This document shows, piece by piece, positions 41,944 to 53,200 of a DNA stretch of 64,000 nucleotides. Below the pieces are notes generated by a model. It had not been told where the DNA came from. It saw only the letters and a list, made by a program, of their open reading frames with translations, and ran no database searches. Position 1 is the first letter of the stretch. Each line of letters opens with the position of its first letter. The position numbers were made by a program, and so were the translations under genes. The DNA comes from Ilumatobacteraceae bacterium. GTDB lineage: Bacteria; Actinomycetota; Acidimicrobiia; Acidimicrobiales; Ilumatobacteraceae. The stretch lies in NCBI GenBank assembly GCA_033344875.1, contig JAWPMO010000001.1, positions 3,373,595-3,437,594 on the forward strand. Direction: 5' to 3'.

Positions 41944-42620
41944 ACCAGCACGTGATCGTCCGCAACATCGAGCGTGCCGACCCCGGCGTGATCGAGCGGC
42001 TCGGTGATGCCGGCACGGCGACGGTGCACGAGGCGATCGGCCGCGTCGGATTCGTCGGCACGCACCTGCGCCCCATCCAGCTCGACACGAAGGTCGCCGG
42101 GTCCGCCGTCACCGTGCTCAGCCACCCCGGCGACAACATGATGATTCACGCCGCGGTCGAGATGTGCGGGCCGGGCGACATCCTCGTCGTCACCAACACG
42201 GCCCCGTCGACGCACGGCATGTTCGGTGACCTGCTCGCGACCTCGCTGATGGCGCGTGGTGTTCGCGGTCTCGTGATCGACGCCGGTGTCCGCGACACCG
42301 CCGACCTGCGGTCGATGGGCTTTCCGGTCTGGTCGCAGCACGTCTCGTGCCAGGGCACCGTGAAGAACACGCCCGGTTCGGTCAACGTGCCGGTCGTGCT
42401 CGGTGGGATCACGGTCCAGCCGGGCGACGTGGTGTGTGCCGACGACGACGGTGTGGTCATCGTGCCGCGCGAGCAGGCCGAGTGGGCGCTCGAACAGTCC
42501 GATGCCCGACTCGCGAAGGAGGCCACGATGCGCACGCGGCTCGAGGCCGGCGAGCTGGGCGTCGACGTCTACGGGCTGCGTCAGCGGTTGCTCGACCTGG
42601 GCGTCGAGTACGTCGACTGA
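41940..42620 (+). CDS. ligK: 4-carboxy-4-hydroxy-2-oxoadipate aldolase
   Basis: A 226-residue RraA-like class II aldolase that splits 4-carboxy-4-hydroxy-2-oxoadipate into pyruvate and oxaloacetate, the last step of the protocatechuate 4,5-cleavage route. Landmarks are TATVHEAIGRVGFVGTHLRPI, VTVLSHPGDNMMIHAAVEMCGPGDILVV, MARGVRGLVIDAGVRDTADL (the metal and substrate loop) and VQPGDVVCADDDGVVIVPRE. The ATG at 41940 overlaps the ligJ stop (ATGA). The ligA start lies four bases after its stop. Confidence 0.92.
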   Translation: MNQHVIVRNIERADPGVIERLGDAGTATVHEAIGRVGFVGTHLRPIQLDTKVAGSAVTVLSHPGDNMMIHAAVEMCGPGDILVVTNTAPSTHGMFGDLLATSLMARGVRGLVIDAGVRDTADLRSMGFPVWSQHVSCQGTVKNTPGSVNVPVVLGGITVQPGDVVCADDDGVVIVPREQAEWALEQSDARLAKEATMRTRLEAGELGVDVYGLRQRLLDLGVEYVD

Positions 42621-44872
<2,252 letters not shown>

Positions 44873-44890
44873 GCGCCGTCGCGTTGGCCG

Positions 44891-45145
44891 TCACTCGTCG
44901 GAGTACACGTCGGCGATCGCCCTGCCGATGCTGCCCAGCAACATGCCGGCGGCACCCACGATGAAGAGCCAGACGCCGGCTGTCTTGAGATCCTCGTCGA
45001 GGAAGAACACCGAACCCACCAGGAACGCGAGGTTCCCGGCCAGCCCGAGGCTCGTGTGCAGCCATTCGTAGTTGTTGACCACCGCCATGATCGGGTGGGG
45101 CCGGTGTACCGACCGGTGCTCACCGGCGCGGACGTCGTCGATCAT
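44891..45145 (-). CDS. YrhK-domain small membrane protein
   Basis: An 84-residue protein with two transmembrane helices: LHTSLGLAGNLAFLVGSVFFL and TAGVWLFIVGAAGMLLGSIG. NNYEWLHTSLGLAGN is the YrhK-like domain signature. Function unknown. The ATG at 45145 is preferred because AAAGGAAG lies just upstream; an ATG 11 codons earlier has no such site. It is separated by about 80 bases from the acyl-CoA ligase gene upstream on the same strand and converges on ligC. Confidence 0.72.
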   Translation of the reverse strand: MIDDVRAGEHRSVHRPHPIMAVVNNYEWLHTSLGLAGNLAFLVGSVFFLDEDLKTAGVWLFIVGAAGMLLGSIGRAIADVYSDE

Positions 45146-45229
45146 GCTGACTTCCTTTGGCGTTTGACGGCTCGACATCTCGGCGCGCTACCCGCCTCGG
45201 GCCCGGTCCAAACGAGCGGCGGTTCCGTC

Positions 45230-46801
45230 TCAGCCGACGGAGCGGTCGGTGCCCGACCAGTAGCGTGCTCGCACCGCCTTCTTGTCGGGCTTGCCGACCG
45301 GCGTCAGCGGCACCGCGTCGACGTAGTCGACGGTCTTCGGTGACTGCTGCGACCCCTTCGCCTCCTTGACCAGGGCCTGGATCTCGGCGGTGAGTTCGTC
45401 GCTCGATTCGAATCCGGGTGCGAGCACGACCACCGCCTTCACCGCCTCGCCCCACTTGTCGTCGGGTACGCCCACCACCATCACCGTGTTCACGGCTGCG
45501 TGCGTGCTGATCACGTCTTCCACCTCGCGGGGGAAGACGTTGAATCCACCGGTGATGACCATGTCCTTCGTGCGGTCGACGATGTAGAGGAACCCCTCGT
45601 CGTCGAACCGACCGACATCGCCGGTGTGCAACCAGTCACCCGACAGCGTCTCGGCCGTCTGGTCGGCCATGTCGTGGTAGCCGACCATCACGAGCGGCCC
45701 GCGGGCGCAGATCTCGCCGGGTTCACCGGGACCGGTCGGTTGGTCATCCGGACCGAGCAACGCCACGTGGACCCACGGCGCCGGGCGACCGCACGAGGCG
45801 AGTCGCTCGGGTTTCGACAGGTCGTGCTCGTCCTTCTTCATGTGGGCGATCACCATCGGCGCTTCCGACTGGCCGTAGAACTGGAAGAAGATCGACCCCC
45901 ACAGGTCGATCGCGTCAGCGAGCTTCGGCGGGCTCATGGGCGATGCGCCGTAGAAGATCGTCTCCATGCTCGACATGTCGGCGGTTCGGTAGCGCTCGTT
46001 GCCCTGCAGCGCATAGAGCATCACCGGCACGATCATCGTGGTCGTGATGCGGTGTGTTTCGACGAGATCGAAGAACCCGTCGGGACTGAACGCCTCCATC
46101 ACGTGGAACACACCGCCGTGGAGCAGCACCGGGCCCAGCAACGTCATCGCTGCGTGTGACAGCGGCGTCGCCACGAGCATCCGCACCTCGCGCGGGAACT
46201 CCCACTCGGCCATCTGGATGAACGTGAGGTTGGACCACACCCGCTGCGGGAGCAGGACGCCCTTGGGCAGACCGGTCGTCCCACCCGTGTACGCCAGCGT
46301 GCAGAGATCGTCGGGACCGATGTCAGGCGCGACCAGTGGTTGCGGCTCGAACGTGGCAGCGAGTTCGAGGTAGTCGTCGGCGACGTCGCTGGGACCGAGG
46401 CCGAGCACGACGAGGTCGGGGAAACGCTCGCGGAGCTGCGAGGTCCGCTCTGCGAAGTGGTCGACGTCGACGACGAGGCATTCGATCGACGCCGCGCCGA
46501 TGACGTAGGCGTGGTCGTCGAACGATCCCATCGGGTGGAGTGGGGTGATCACCGAGCCGTTGATCATCGACGCCGTCAGGTTCGTCAGCACCTCCGGACG
46601 GTTCTTGGAGAGCACCGCGAGCCGGGCGCCGCGTGCGATGCCCCGAGACCGGAGCACCTGGATCAACTGGCTGGTCTGTCGCCGGACGTCGGCGTACGAG
46701 AGCACCTGATCACCGAGATGGATGCACGGCTCGTGCTCGAAGCGCTCGAGCGCGGTGATGATCAGATGGGGCAACAGCGGCTCGTGGTGCAGCGTCGACA
46801 C
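45230..46801 (-). CDS. AMP-forming acyl-CoA synthetase
   Basis: A 523-residue adenylate-forming ligase that activates a carboxylic acid with ATP and CoA. The P-loop is LAYTGGTTGLPKGVLLP; other motifs are FYGQSEAPMVIAH, GEICARGPLVMVGYHD, GDWLHTGDVGRFDDEGFLYIVDRTKDMVITGGFNVFPREVE and the catalytic Lys in LTPVGKPDKKAVRARY. GTG at 46801 is chosen because AAGGAG lies five bases upstream; longer in-frame starts run into the operator. A palindrome shared with the divergent Liv-type transporter lies 48 bases upstream (46849-46865). The substrate is unknown; aromatic or branched acids are plausible. Confidence 0.9.
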   Translation of the reverse strand: MSTLHHEPLLPHLIITALERFEHEPCIHLGDQVLSYADVRRQTSQLIQVLRSRGIARGARLAVLSKNRPEVLTNLTASMINGSVITPLHPMGSFDDHAYVIGAASIECLVVDVDHFAERTSQLRERFPDLVVLGLGPSDVADDYLELAATFEPQPLVAPDIGPDDLCTLAYTGGTTGLPKGVLLPQRVWSNLTFIQMAEWEFPREVRMLVATPLSHAAMTLLGPVLLHGGVFHVMEAFSPDGFFDLVETHRITTTMIVPVMLYALQGNERYRTADMSSMETIFYGASPMSPPKLADAIDLWGSIFFQFYGQSEAPMVIAHMKKDEHDLSKPERLASCGRPAPWVHVALLGPDDQPTGPGEPGEICARGPLVMVGYHDMADQTAETLSGDWLHTGDVGRFDDEGFLYIVDRTKDMVITGGFNVFPREVEDVISTHAAVNTVMVVGVPDDKWGEAVKAVVVLAPGFESSDELTAEIQALVKEAKGSQQSPKTVDYVDAVPLTPVGKPDKKAVRARYWSGTDRSVG

Positions 46802-46848
46802 GCTCACTCCTTCGTCGATGGATGGTGGACGGCCCCGACCGTACCGAT

Positions 46849-46865
46849 CAGACATCGGATGTCTG
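46849..46865. promoter_or_regulatory. Palindromic operator upstream of the acyl-CoA synthetase
   Basis: CAGACATC-G-GATGTCTG is a perfect 17-base palindrome with eight-base arms. Its core ACATC-S-GATGT recurs twice at 52969-53003 between the divergent transporter genes, which suggests one regulator controls both loci. Confidence 0.65.
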
Positions 46866-46912
46866 CGGTCGGAGCGGCTCGAGGGGGTGGTCGGTGTCAC
46901 TGCGCCGCAGCG

Positions 46913-47032
46913 TCATACCAGCCGCGTGACCACGACCACGATCAGCACCGCCGTGAGCACGAGAATGCCCATGGCCGCGAGGCCGTCTGAGCGTGCCCGG
47001 TTGCGTGTTACCTGCTCTGATTCGCCGTTCAT
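46913..47032 (-). CDS. 39-residue single-helix membrane protein
   Basis: A short gene with an excellent ribosome binding site (AGGAGG nine bases before the ATG at 47032). The product has a polar N-terminus (MNGESEQVTRNRARSDG) and one transmembrane helix, LAAMGILVLTAVLIVVVVTRLV. The layout is that of a small membrane peptide that may stabilise or regulate a membrane complex. It lies between the phytoene-dehydrogenase-like gene and the acyl-CoA synthetase on the same strand. Function unknown. Confidence 0.6.
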   Translation of the reverse strand: MNGESEQVTRNRARSDGLAAMGILVLTAVLIVVVVTRLV

Positions 47033-47105
47033 GACGTTGTTCCTCCTCGTGGTTGTCCAATTCTCGATCACGACTTCACCGCTCCGCAATGTGGCGTCAG
47101 CTGTC

Positions 47106-48557
47106 TCACCCGTCGTCGACCCCGGCCGTCGGCGCCGACGTGTCGTGCCCCAGACGTCGGAGCGCCGACTGGGCCGCGTGGTAGCCGCACATGCCGTGCG
47201 CGCCGGCCCCCGGCGGGGTGGCGGCCGAGCACAGGAAGTGCCCGGGCACGCCGAGCGAGTACGGGTCGAGCCCGACGCGCGGCCGGAACACCAGTTGCCG
47301 AGGTGAGTTGGCACCGGTGACGATGTCGCCGTCGACGATGTTCGCGTTCCGTGCCGAGAGGTCGGATGTCGACTGGACGTGCCGGGCCACGATCCGGTCG
47401 CGGAAGCCGGGCGCGAACCGTTCGATCTGACGCTCGATCGCCTCGGTCGCGTCGCCGGTGAACCCGGCCGGGACGTGGGCGTACGCGTAGAGCGGGTGTA
47501 CGTCGCCGTTCGATCGACCGGGGTCGGCGAGGTACTGCTGGCCGACCAGCACGAACGGACGCTCGGGCATCTGCCCGCGGTGCACCATCGCCTCCACGGC
47601 GGCGGTCTCGTCGTAGCCGCCGCTGACGTGCACGGTGCCGGCACGACGCGACGGCTCATGACTCCACGGGACACCACCCTCGACGGCGAAGTCGACCTTG
47701 AACGCGGCAGGACCGTGCCGGTATCGGCCGAGCGAACGGCGGAACCGTGCGGGCATCGTGTCGCCGAGCATCGCGACCGCAGCGCCGGGAGCGACGTCGA
47801 GCATGACGATGTCGGGTGAGTCGAGATCGTGCACCGAGACCACCCGGTGGTCGGTCTCGATCGTCCCGCCGTTGGCGGCGAGCGCATCGGCCATCGCCGT
47901 GGTGATCGACGCCGAACCGCCGACGGCGACCGGCCAGCCGTACGTGTGTGCCGCCGTGCCGAGCGCCGTGCCGATCGCCGACGACAGCACCGAGCGGAAC
48001 GGCCAGAACGCATGCGCGGCGACGCCGCCGAACAGCGCGCGACCCTCCTCGGTCGAGAATCGTCTCGCCAGGAGCGCGGCCGGGAGGGCTGCTCGCAGTC
48101 CGAACCGGGCGAGCTCGAGAGGGTGGTCGGGGACCCCGATGATCGGACCGAGGAAGTCGCCGGCGATGTCGCCGAAGCGGGGCACGAGGGGGCCGAAGAC
48201 CGACCGCCACGCTCGCTCGTCACCGACGAGGCCGTCGGCCGTCTCGTCGACCGACCGAACCGCGGCACCGCCGGCGGCGCCGCCGATCGGATGCGAGTAC
48301 TGCACCTCGGGCCATGCCCACTGCAAGCCGTGTCGTTCGAGTCGGGCGAGTTCCGCGAACTTGGTGTCGAAGCTCAACGGGTGGAAGCCGGAGCACTCGT
48401 CGTGGAGCAGACCCGGGACGGTCAGCTCGCTGCTCCGTGTGCCGCCGCCGATCCGTGGTGCGGCCTCGAGCACCGTGACCTCGACCCCGGCCGTCGCCAG
48501 CGTGAGCGCGGCGGCCAGCCCGTTCGGTCCGGCCCCGACGACGACCGCGGTGGTCAC
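47106..48557 (-). CDS. Phytoene-dehydrogenase-like FAD oxidoreductase
   Basis: A 483-residue flavoprotein of the CrtI/RetSat/PDH-like group. The FAD motif is TAVVVGAGPNGLAAALTLATAGVEVTVLEAAPRIGGGTRS. The C-terminal FAD contact is GHFLCSAATPPGAGAHGMCGYHAAQSAL. No carotenoid genes are nearby, so a hydroxylated or unsaturated lipid-like substrate is as likely as a carotenoid. GTG at 48557 is chosen; it lies seven bases after the SDR stop, so the two genes probably form one transcript. Confidence 0.85.
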   Translation of the reverse strand: MTTAVVVGAGPNGLAAALTLATAGVEVTVLEAAPRIGGGTRSSELTVPGLLHDECSGFHPLSFDTKFAELARLERHGLQWAWPEVQYSHPIGGAAGGAAVRSVDETADGLVGDERAWRSVFGPLVPRFGDIAGDFLGPIIGVPDHPLELARFGLRAALPAALLARRFSTEEGRALFGGVAAHAFWPFRSVLSSAIGTALGTAAHTYGWPVAVGGSASITTAMADALAANGGTIETDHRVVSVHDLDSPDIVMLDVAPGAAVAMLGDTMPARFRRSLGRYRHGPAAFKVDFAVEGGVPWSHEPSRRAGTVHVSGGYDETAAVEAMVHRGQMPERPFVLVGQQYLADPGRSNGDVHPLYAYAHVPAGFTGDATEAIERQIERFAPGFRDRIVARHVQSTSDLSARNANIVDGDIVTGANSPRQLVFRPRVGLDPYSLGVPGHFLCSAATPPGAGAHGMCGYHAAQSALRRLGHDTSAPTAGVDDG

Positions 48558-48564
48558 GCGATGC

Positions 48565-49305
48565 TCAAATCGACAGTCCGCCGTCGACCGGAACGACCAC
48601 GCCGGTGATGTAGCCCGCCTGTTCGGAGGCGAGGAACCCGACCAGCGGTGCGGTTTCCTCGGGTGCGGAGAAGCGTCCCATCGGGATCTCGGCCTGCAGC
48701 TCGGCGAGGCGGTCGGGAGGGATCGAGGCGACCATGTCGGTCTCGGCGTTGGGCGAGATGGCGTTGACCGTGATGCCGAACCCCGCCAACTCCTTGGCGG
48801 TGGTGCGGGTGAACCCGATGATGCCGGCTTTGGCGGCCGCATAGTTGGCCTGACCGATGTTGCCGTGCAGCCCGGTGTACGAGGTGACGTTCACGATCCG
48901 GCCGTAGCCGCGTTCGCGCATCGTCGGCACGACGGCACGGGTGAGGTTGAAGGTGCCGGTGAGATGCACGCCGAGCACCGCCTGCCAGTCGTCGTCGGTC
49001 AGTTTCCAGACCACACGGTCGCGCAGGATCCCGGCGTTGTTGACGACGATGTCGATGCGGCCGGTCACGCCGAGCACGTGGTCGACCGCGGCGTTCACCG
49101 ACTCGGAATCGGCGACGTCGGCGACGAGCGGGATCGCGTCGTCGAGTTCGCCGACGAGCACGTCGGCGAGTGCCTGCTCGTTCACGTCGGCCACCGCCAC
49201 GGTGGCACCGGCGGCAGCGAAGAATCGGCTGAGTGCCAGCCCGATGCCCCGCCCGCCGCCGGTCACGATGACGGTGCGGTCGCTGAAGTCGTATGAGGTG
49301 CTCAT
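48565..49305 (-). CDS. Short-chain dehydrogenase/reductase, FabG-like
   Basis: A 246-residue SDR using NAD(P). The cofactor motif is TGGGRGIG near residues 15-22, NNAG follows at about 89, the catalytic Ser is in NVTSYTG and Tyr-Lys in YAAAKAG, and the C-terminus is ITGVVVPVDGGLSI. It is of the 3-oxoacyl-ACP/CoA reductase type. The ATG at 49305 fits the family start. It lies in a minus-strand set with an acyl-CoA dehydrogenase upstream and a flavin oxidoreductase downstream, consistent with beta-oxidation-like metabolism. Confidence 0.9.
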   Translation of the reverse strand: MSTSYDFSDRTVIVTGGGRGIGLALSRFFAAAGATVAVADVNEQALADVLVGELDDAIPLVADVADSESVNAAVDHVLGVTGRIDIVVNNAGILRDRVVWKLTDDDWQAVLGVHLTGTFNLTRAVVPTMRERGYGRIVNVTSYTGLHGNIGQANYAAAKAGIIGFTRTTAKELAGFGITVNAISPNAETDMVASIPPDRLAELQAEIPMGRFSAPEETAPLVGFLASEQAGYITGVVVPVDGGLSI

Positions 49306-49381
49306 GGTGTTCCGATGATAGGGACGAGGCCGCCGCCGCGGCCAGCGTCGGCGGTCGTGTCGGAGGCCGGATGCACCGGCT

Positions 49382-50668
49382 TCACGCCCAGTCCGGGGTG
49401 TACTCGATGTGGGGTTCGATCGGCCCGAGGTCGGCGTGGCGGCGGAGCTCGTACCGGCCGAGCTGGTTGCGGTGCACCTCGTCGGGCCCGTCGGCGAGGC
49501 GCAGCAGCCGGGCGGTGGCGTAGGCGGCGGCCAGGCCGAAGTCGTTGTTGGTGCCGGCACCGCCGAACGCCTGGATCGCCCAGTCGACGATCTTGCAAGC
49601 CATCGTCGGCGCGGCGATCTTGATCATCGCGATTTCGCTGCGGGCTTTCTTGTTGCCGACCGTGTCCATCAGGTGGGCGGTCTTGAGGGTCAACAGGCGG
49701 GTCTGCTCGATTGCGATCCGCGACTCGGCGATCCGTTCGAGCGTCACCGACTGCTCGGACACCGCACGGCCCCAGGTGACCCGGTGCTGGGTCCGCCGGC
49801 ACATCATCTCGAGTGCCCGCTCGGCCAGACCGATCAGCCGCATGCAGTGATGGATGCGGCCCGGGCCGAGGCGACCCTGGGCGATCTCGAACCCGCGCCC
49901 CTCGCCGAGCAGCATGTTGGTCGCCGGCACGCGCACGTCGACGAAGTCGACCTCGGAGGCCCGATCGGGCATGCCGTAGAAGTTGAACACCGGCAGCGGA
50001 CGCATCACGTCGACGCCCGGTGTGTCTTTCGGCACGAGGATCATCGACTGCTGCCGGTGACGATCGGTGCTGTCGGGGTTCGACTTCCCCATGAAGATGA
50101 TGACGTCGCACCGGGGGTCGGTCGCGTTGGTGGTGTACCACTTGCGGCCGTTGATCACGTATTCGTCGCCGTCGCGCACGATCGAGCTCTGGATGTTCGT
50201 CGCGTCGCTCGACGCGACGAACGGCTCGGTCATCGCGAACGACGAGCGGGTCTCGCCGGCGAGCAGCGGTCGCAACCACCGCTCCTGGTGCTCCGGCGTG
50301 CCGTAGCGGGCGAGCACCTCCATGTTGCCGGTGTCGGGCGCCGAGCAGTTGAACACCTCAGGTGCGAGGTGTGAGCGGCCCATCACCTCGCAGAGCGGCG
50401 CGTACTCGAGGTTGGTGAGGCCAGGTCCGTGCTCGCTGTCGGGGAGGAACAGGTTCCACAGACCGGCCTCGCGTGCGAGCGGCTTGAGTTCCTCGACGAC
50501 CGGCCACACCGCCCACGGGCCCAACTCCGCCGACTCGGCGAAGTAGCGGGCCTCGTTCGGATAGATGTGTTCGTCCATGAACGCCTCGAGCCGCTCCCGC
50601 AGCTCGCGCGTGCGGGCGTTCTCACCCAGGTCCATGGGCGTCGGGCCCGTCGTCGTGTCGGTTGCCAT
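49382..50668 (-). CDS. Acyl-CoA dehydrogenase
   Basis: A 428-residue FAD-dependent acyl-CoA dehydrogenase of the ACAD10/11-like subgroup. Landmarks are [87 protein letters not shown] and [15 protein letters not shown] near the C-terminus. It introduces a 2,3-double bond in an acyl-CoA. It starts ten bases after the GntR gene stop, so the regulator and enzyme are probably co-transcribed, with the SDR following 76 bases downstream. Confidence 0.92.
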   Translation of the reverse strand: MATDTTTGPTPMDLGENARTRELRERLEAFMDEHIYPNEARYFAESAELGPWAVWPVVEELKPLAREAGLWNLFLPDSEHGPGLTNLEYAPLCEVMGRSHLAPEVFNCSAPDTGNMEVLARYGTPEHQERWLRPLLAGETRSSFAMTEPFVASSDATNIQSSIVRDGDEYVINGRKWYTTNATDPRCDVIIFMGKSNPDSTDRHRQQSMILVPKDTPGVDVMRPLPVFNFYGMPDRASEVDFVDVRVPATNMLLGEGRGFEIAQGRLGPGRIHHCMRLIGLAERALEMMCRRTQHRVTWGRAVSEQSVTLERIAESRIAIEQTRLLTLKTAHLMDTVGNKKARSEIAMIKIAAPTMACKIVDWAIQAFGGAGTNNDFGLAAAYATARLLRLADGPDEVHRNQLGRYELRRHADLGPIEPHIEYTPDWA

Positions 50669-50678
50669 CACGTGTCGT

Positions 50679-51392
50679 TCACCGTTCGTTGGTCGCCATC
50701 GGGGGGTCGGGGGTGTGCGTTCCGGCGCGGAGGCTCTCGATCCACTGTTCGCGCGTGTCGACGCGGACGGTGGCGATCGAACGTGCCATCTCGCTGTCGC
50801 CGCGTTCGAAGGCATCGAGCAGCATGCGGTCGTGCGCGAGCGCCACTTCTCGTCGCTTCGGAGAGGTGAGCCAGGCGCGTCGGAGGTTCTCGTCGCGGAG
50901 CTGGATCGCGGAGAGGATCGAGCTGAGTGTCTCGTTGCCGGTCGCGTCACCAACCAGCGCTTGGAACCGTCGTTGGAGGCGTGCGACCTCGGCGGGGTCG
51001 GTGGCGGCCTCGAGTTCGTCGATCACCGCGTGCATCCCGGCAAGTTGCTCCGGGGTGACGCGCTGGGCGGCGAGCGCCGTGGCGGACGGGAGCAGCATCC
51101 GACGAACCTCCAGCACCTCGTCGACGCCGTGGGTCTGGAGCAGTTCCATCGCGAACGACAGACCCGACAGCAGCTCACTGGGTGCCAGGCTCGTGACGTA
51201 GGTGCCGTCGCCGCGGCGGACGTCGAGGACGTTGATCTGCTTCAGTGCCCGCACGGCCTCGCGCAGCGAGCCGCGTGAGACGCCGAGTTGGTCGGCCAGC
51301 TCCTGCTCGGGTGGCAGCCGGTCGCCCGGACGCAGCTGGCCGGATCCGATCATCTGCCGGATGCTGTCAATCGCTCTCGTGGTGACGCCCAT
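50679..51392 (-). CDS. GntR family (FadR subfamily) transcriptional regulator
   Basis: A 237-residue regulator. The N-terminal winged helix-turn-helix is [63 protein letters not shown], the classic GntR motif. The all-helical FCD ligand domain follows ([37 protein letters not shown]). Ligands of such regulators are often acyl-CoAs or organic acids. It leads the minus-strand acyl-CoA operon. A palindromic sequence at 51425-51440 upstream may be its own operator. Whether it also binds the ACATC-S-GATGT sites is open. Confidence 0.9.
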   Translation of the reverse strand: MGVTTRAIDSIRQMIGSGQLRPGDRLPPEQELADQLGVSRGSLREAVRALKQINVLDVRRGDGTYVTSLAPSELLSGLSFAMELLQTHGVDEVLEVRRMLLPSATALAAQRVTPEQLAGMHAVIDELEAATDPAEVARLQRRFQALVGDATGNETLSSILSAIQLRDENLRRAWLTSPKRREVALAHDRMLLDAFERGDSEMARSIATVRVDTREQWIESLRAGTHTPDPPMATNER

Positions 51393-51424
51393 GCCACTTC
51401 TCCCGTCTCGTGATCGCCGCCCAG

Positions 51425-51440
51425 CGTGCCATATGGAACG
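51425..51440. promoter_or_regulatory. Palindrome upstream of the gntR gene
   Basis: CGTGCCATATGGAACG is symmetric except at one base pair (CGTxCCATATGGxACG). It lies 33 bases before the gntR start and is a candidate autoregulatory operator. It does not match the ACATC-S-GATGT sites. Confidence 0.4.
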
Positions 51441-51491
51441 CTCCGTGCTCGTTGGGTCGTGGGAGCGTCATCGGCTCCGAGTCCCATTCGT

Positions 51492-51531
51492 GAACGACCC
51501 GCCGCACCCCGAGGGCTGCGGCGGGTCGTTC
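51492..51531 (-). terminator. Strong terminator after the substrate-binding protein gene
   Basis: GAACGACCCGCCGCA at 51492-51506 pairs perfectly over 15 bases with 51517-51531 around a ten-base loop. It lies 13 bases after the stop of the solute-binding protein gene on the minus strand and separates it from gntR. Confidence 0.8.
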
Positions 51532-51544
51532 GACATCATCGGGA

Positions 51545-52876
51545 TCAGCCGGCGTCGCCGGTCGCCAGTGCGCTGACGTCCTCGAACTCGCCGTCGATCG
51601 GGACGACCTTGCCGTTCTCGAGCCGGCTGTACACCACGCTCCGGTTGAAGAGGCGGTTGTACCCCTCGAGGCCGTCGGTCCACTCCTGCGTGAAGTCGAG
51701 CACCGGCACCATGCCGTTCAGGTCGAGGCTCGACGTGGTGTTCGCCGCGTTGTAGAACGACTCGGCGGTGATGTCACCGTCGATCGTCTCGGCGATCTGG
51801 GTGAACCCGACGAACGCGGCCCACGTGCCCATGCCGCCGAGCGAGTTGTAGTCCAACGCCGTCGTGTCGATGCCACCCTCGTCGAGCGCCAGGCGGTACT
51901 CAGCCCACGGCTCGGTCGAGATGTCGGGGTACATCCCGACGATGATGTCGCCGTCGGTGGCCTCTTCGGCGCCCTTGGCGGACACTTCGTTCAGGTTGCC
52001 CTGCGGACCGTACTGCCGGGCCTCGGTACCCGACTGGGCCCAGGCGGTGTTCCACGTGATGTAGGGCGTCTCGGAGATGACGGCGACGACGCAGTCGGCA
52101 TCGGTGGTGGCCTGGGCGACTTCGGCCGAGTAGTCCTGCGCGGTGGGGGGCAGGATGATCGTGTTGCCGAAGCTCATGCCGAGCGCGGTGATCGCGTTCT
52201 CCATCGGCGGGATGAACACCTGCGCACCGTCGATGATGACGGCGTTGATGCTCTCACAACCGTCTTCGACCGCCTTCTTCACCTCGCCGACCGCGTACAT
52301 CGGCTGGTTGCCGATGTTGAACGAGTACGGGCTGGTGAGCTCCGCCGGTGTGATCGGACAGCACGCGCCGAACCAGGTGATGCTCGATTCGGCGATGACG
52401 GGGACGATGCTCTCGGCGAAGTACGTGAACGAGCCGACGATCGAGACCATGCCTTCCTCGACGGCCTGGCGGGCGCAGGTCGTGGCGATCGCCGGGTCGA
52501 ACTGCTCGTCGCAGACGGTGACCTCGAGCGGCCGGCCGGCGATGCCGCCCCGGGCGTTGATGAAGTCCTGGTAGAGGTTCGCCGTGTTGGCGATGTTCTG
52601 GTAGGTCGGTCCGGCGGCGTTGAGCGTGGTGACCGTCATGACCTTGAGCGGTTCGCCGGTCGGCTCGGTCGAGTCACCGGTCGACTCGGCGGTGGAGTCA
52701 CCGGAATCCGTCGTGTCGTCGGATGGTTCGGCGGAGTCGCCGGCCGTGGCGGTGTCGTCGGCGGGTTCGGCGGTGTCGTCGTCGCCGCCGCACGCCGAAG
52801 CGACGAGCGCCAGGGCGATGAGTGGAGCGACGATGGCCCGCAACGAACGTGTGCGCTGGGCAGGTCCTCTGGACAT
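51545..52876 (-). CDS. Branched-chain-type ABC transporter substrate-binding lipoprotein
   Basis: A 443-residue periplasmic-type binding protein (Peripla_BP_6/LivJ family). It has a lipoprotein signal (LRAIVAPLIALALVASACGG, Cys at the lipobox) and a 50-residue acidic Thr/Asp/Ser linker. The ligand domain follows: KVMTVTTLNAAGPTYQNIANTANLYQDFINARGGIAGRPLEVTVCDEQFDP, SIVGSFTYFAESIVPVI and YSFNIGNQP. The ATG at 52876 has AAGGGGG upstream. It diverges from the fused permease/ATPase gene, and two palindromes lie between. The ligand is unknown; the family binds amino acids, aromatic acids and other small organics. Confidence 0.88.
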   Translation of the reverse strand: MSRGPAQRTRSLRAIVAPLIALALVASACGGDDDTAEPADDTATAGDSAEPSDDTTDSGDSTAESTGDSTEPTGEPLKVMTVTTLNAAGPTYQNIANTANLYQDFINARGGIAGRPLEVTVCDEQFDPAIATTCARQAVEEGMVSIVGSFTYFAESIVPVIAESSITWFGACCPITPAELTSPYSFNIGNQPMYAVGEVKKAVEDGCESINAVIIDGAQVFIPPMENAITALGMSFGNTIILPPTAQDYSAEVAQATTDADCVVAVISETPYITWNTAWAQSGTEARQYGPQGNLNEVSAKGAEEATDGDIIVGMYPDISTEPWAEYRLALDEGGIDTTALDYNSLGGMGTWAAFVGFTQIAETIDGDITAESFYNAANTTSSLDLNGMVPVLDFTQEWTDGLEGYNRLFNRSVVYSRLENGKVVPIDGEFEDVSALATGDAG

Positions 52877-53200
52877 TGGTTGGTTCCCCCTTGATGTGGA
52901 TGTGCGTGCGAAGTCGACCGACGTTGCATCGACACGACCCCCTGTGTGCCAGACGTCATTTGAACACAAACATCGGATGTTCGCCAGTTGGACATCCGAT
53001 GTTGTTGGAGATCTGCCGCTCGACGTAGAACGTCGGCATTCGTCTGCATTGGCCCGTTCATCGCTCAGGCGTGCGGCTTCCGCTTCGATTGGATCGCGTT
53101 CGAATGTCGCGCTACTGTCCCGCCACGCGCCGAGCGATCCGATGTTTCAGCATCGGAGATCGCACCGGTGTGGGGGAATTCGCATCGACCGAGGGGGAAG
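52877..53200. other. Divergent control region with operators and an untranslated leader hairpin
   Basis: There is no gene in these 324 bases. Two ACATC-S-GATGT palindromes are centred at 52975 and 52997, 22 bases or two helical turns apart. A separate inverted repeat, CCGATG (53139-53144) / CATCGG (53151-53156), lies about 45 bases before the transporter start. The purine-rich GAGGGGGAAG directly precedes the ATG at 53201. Confidence 0.6.
52969..53003. promoter_or_regulatory. Paired palindromic operators between divergent transporter genes
   Basis: AACATC-G-GATGTT at 52969-52981 and ACATC-C-GATGT at 52992-53002 share a core with the palindrome before the acyl-CoA synthetase (46849-46865). 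Centre-to-centre spacing of 22 bases places both on the same DNA face, suggesting cooperative binding that controls both directions. Confidence 0.65.
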
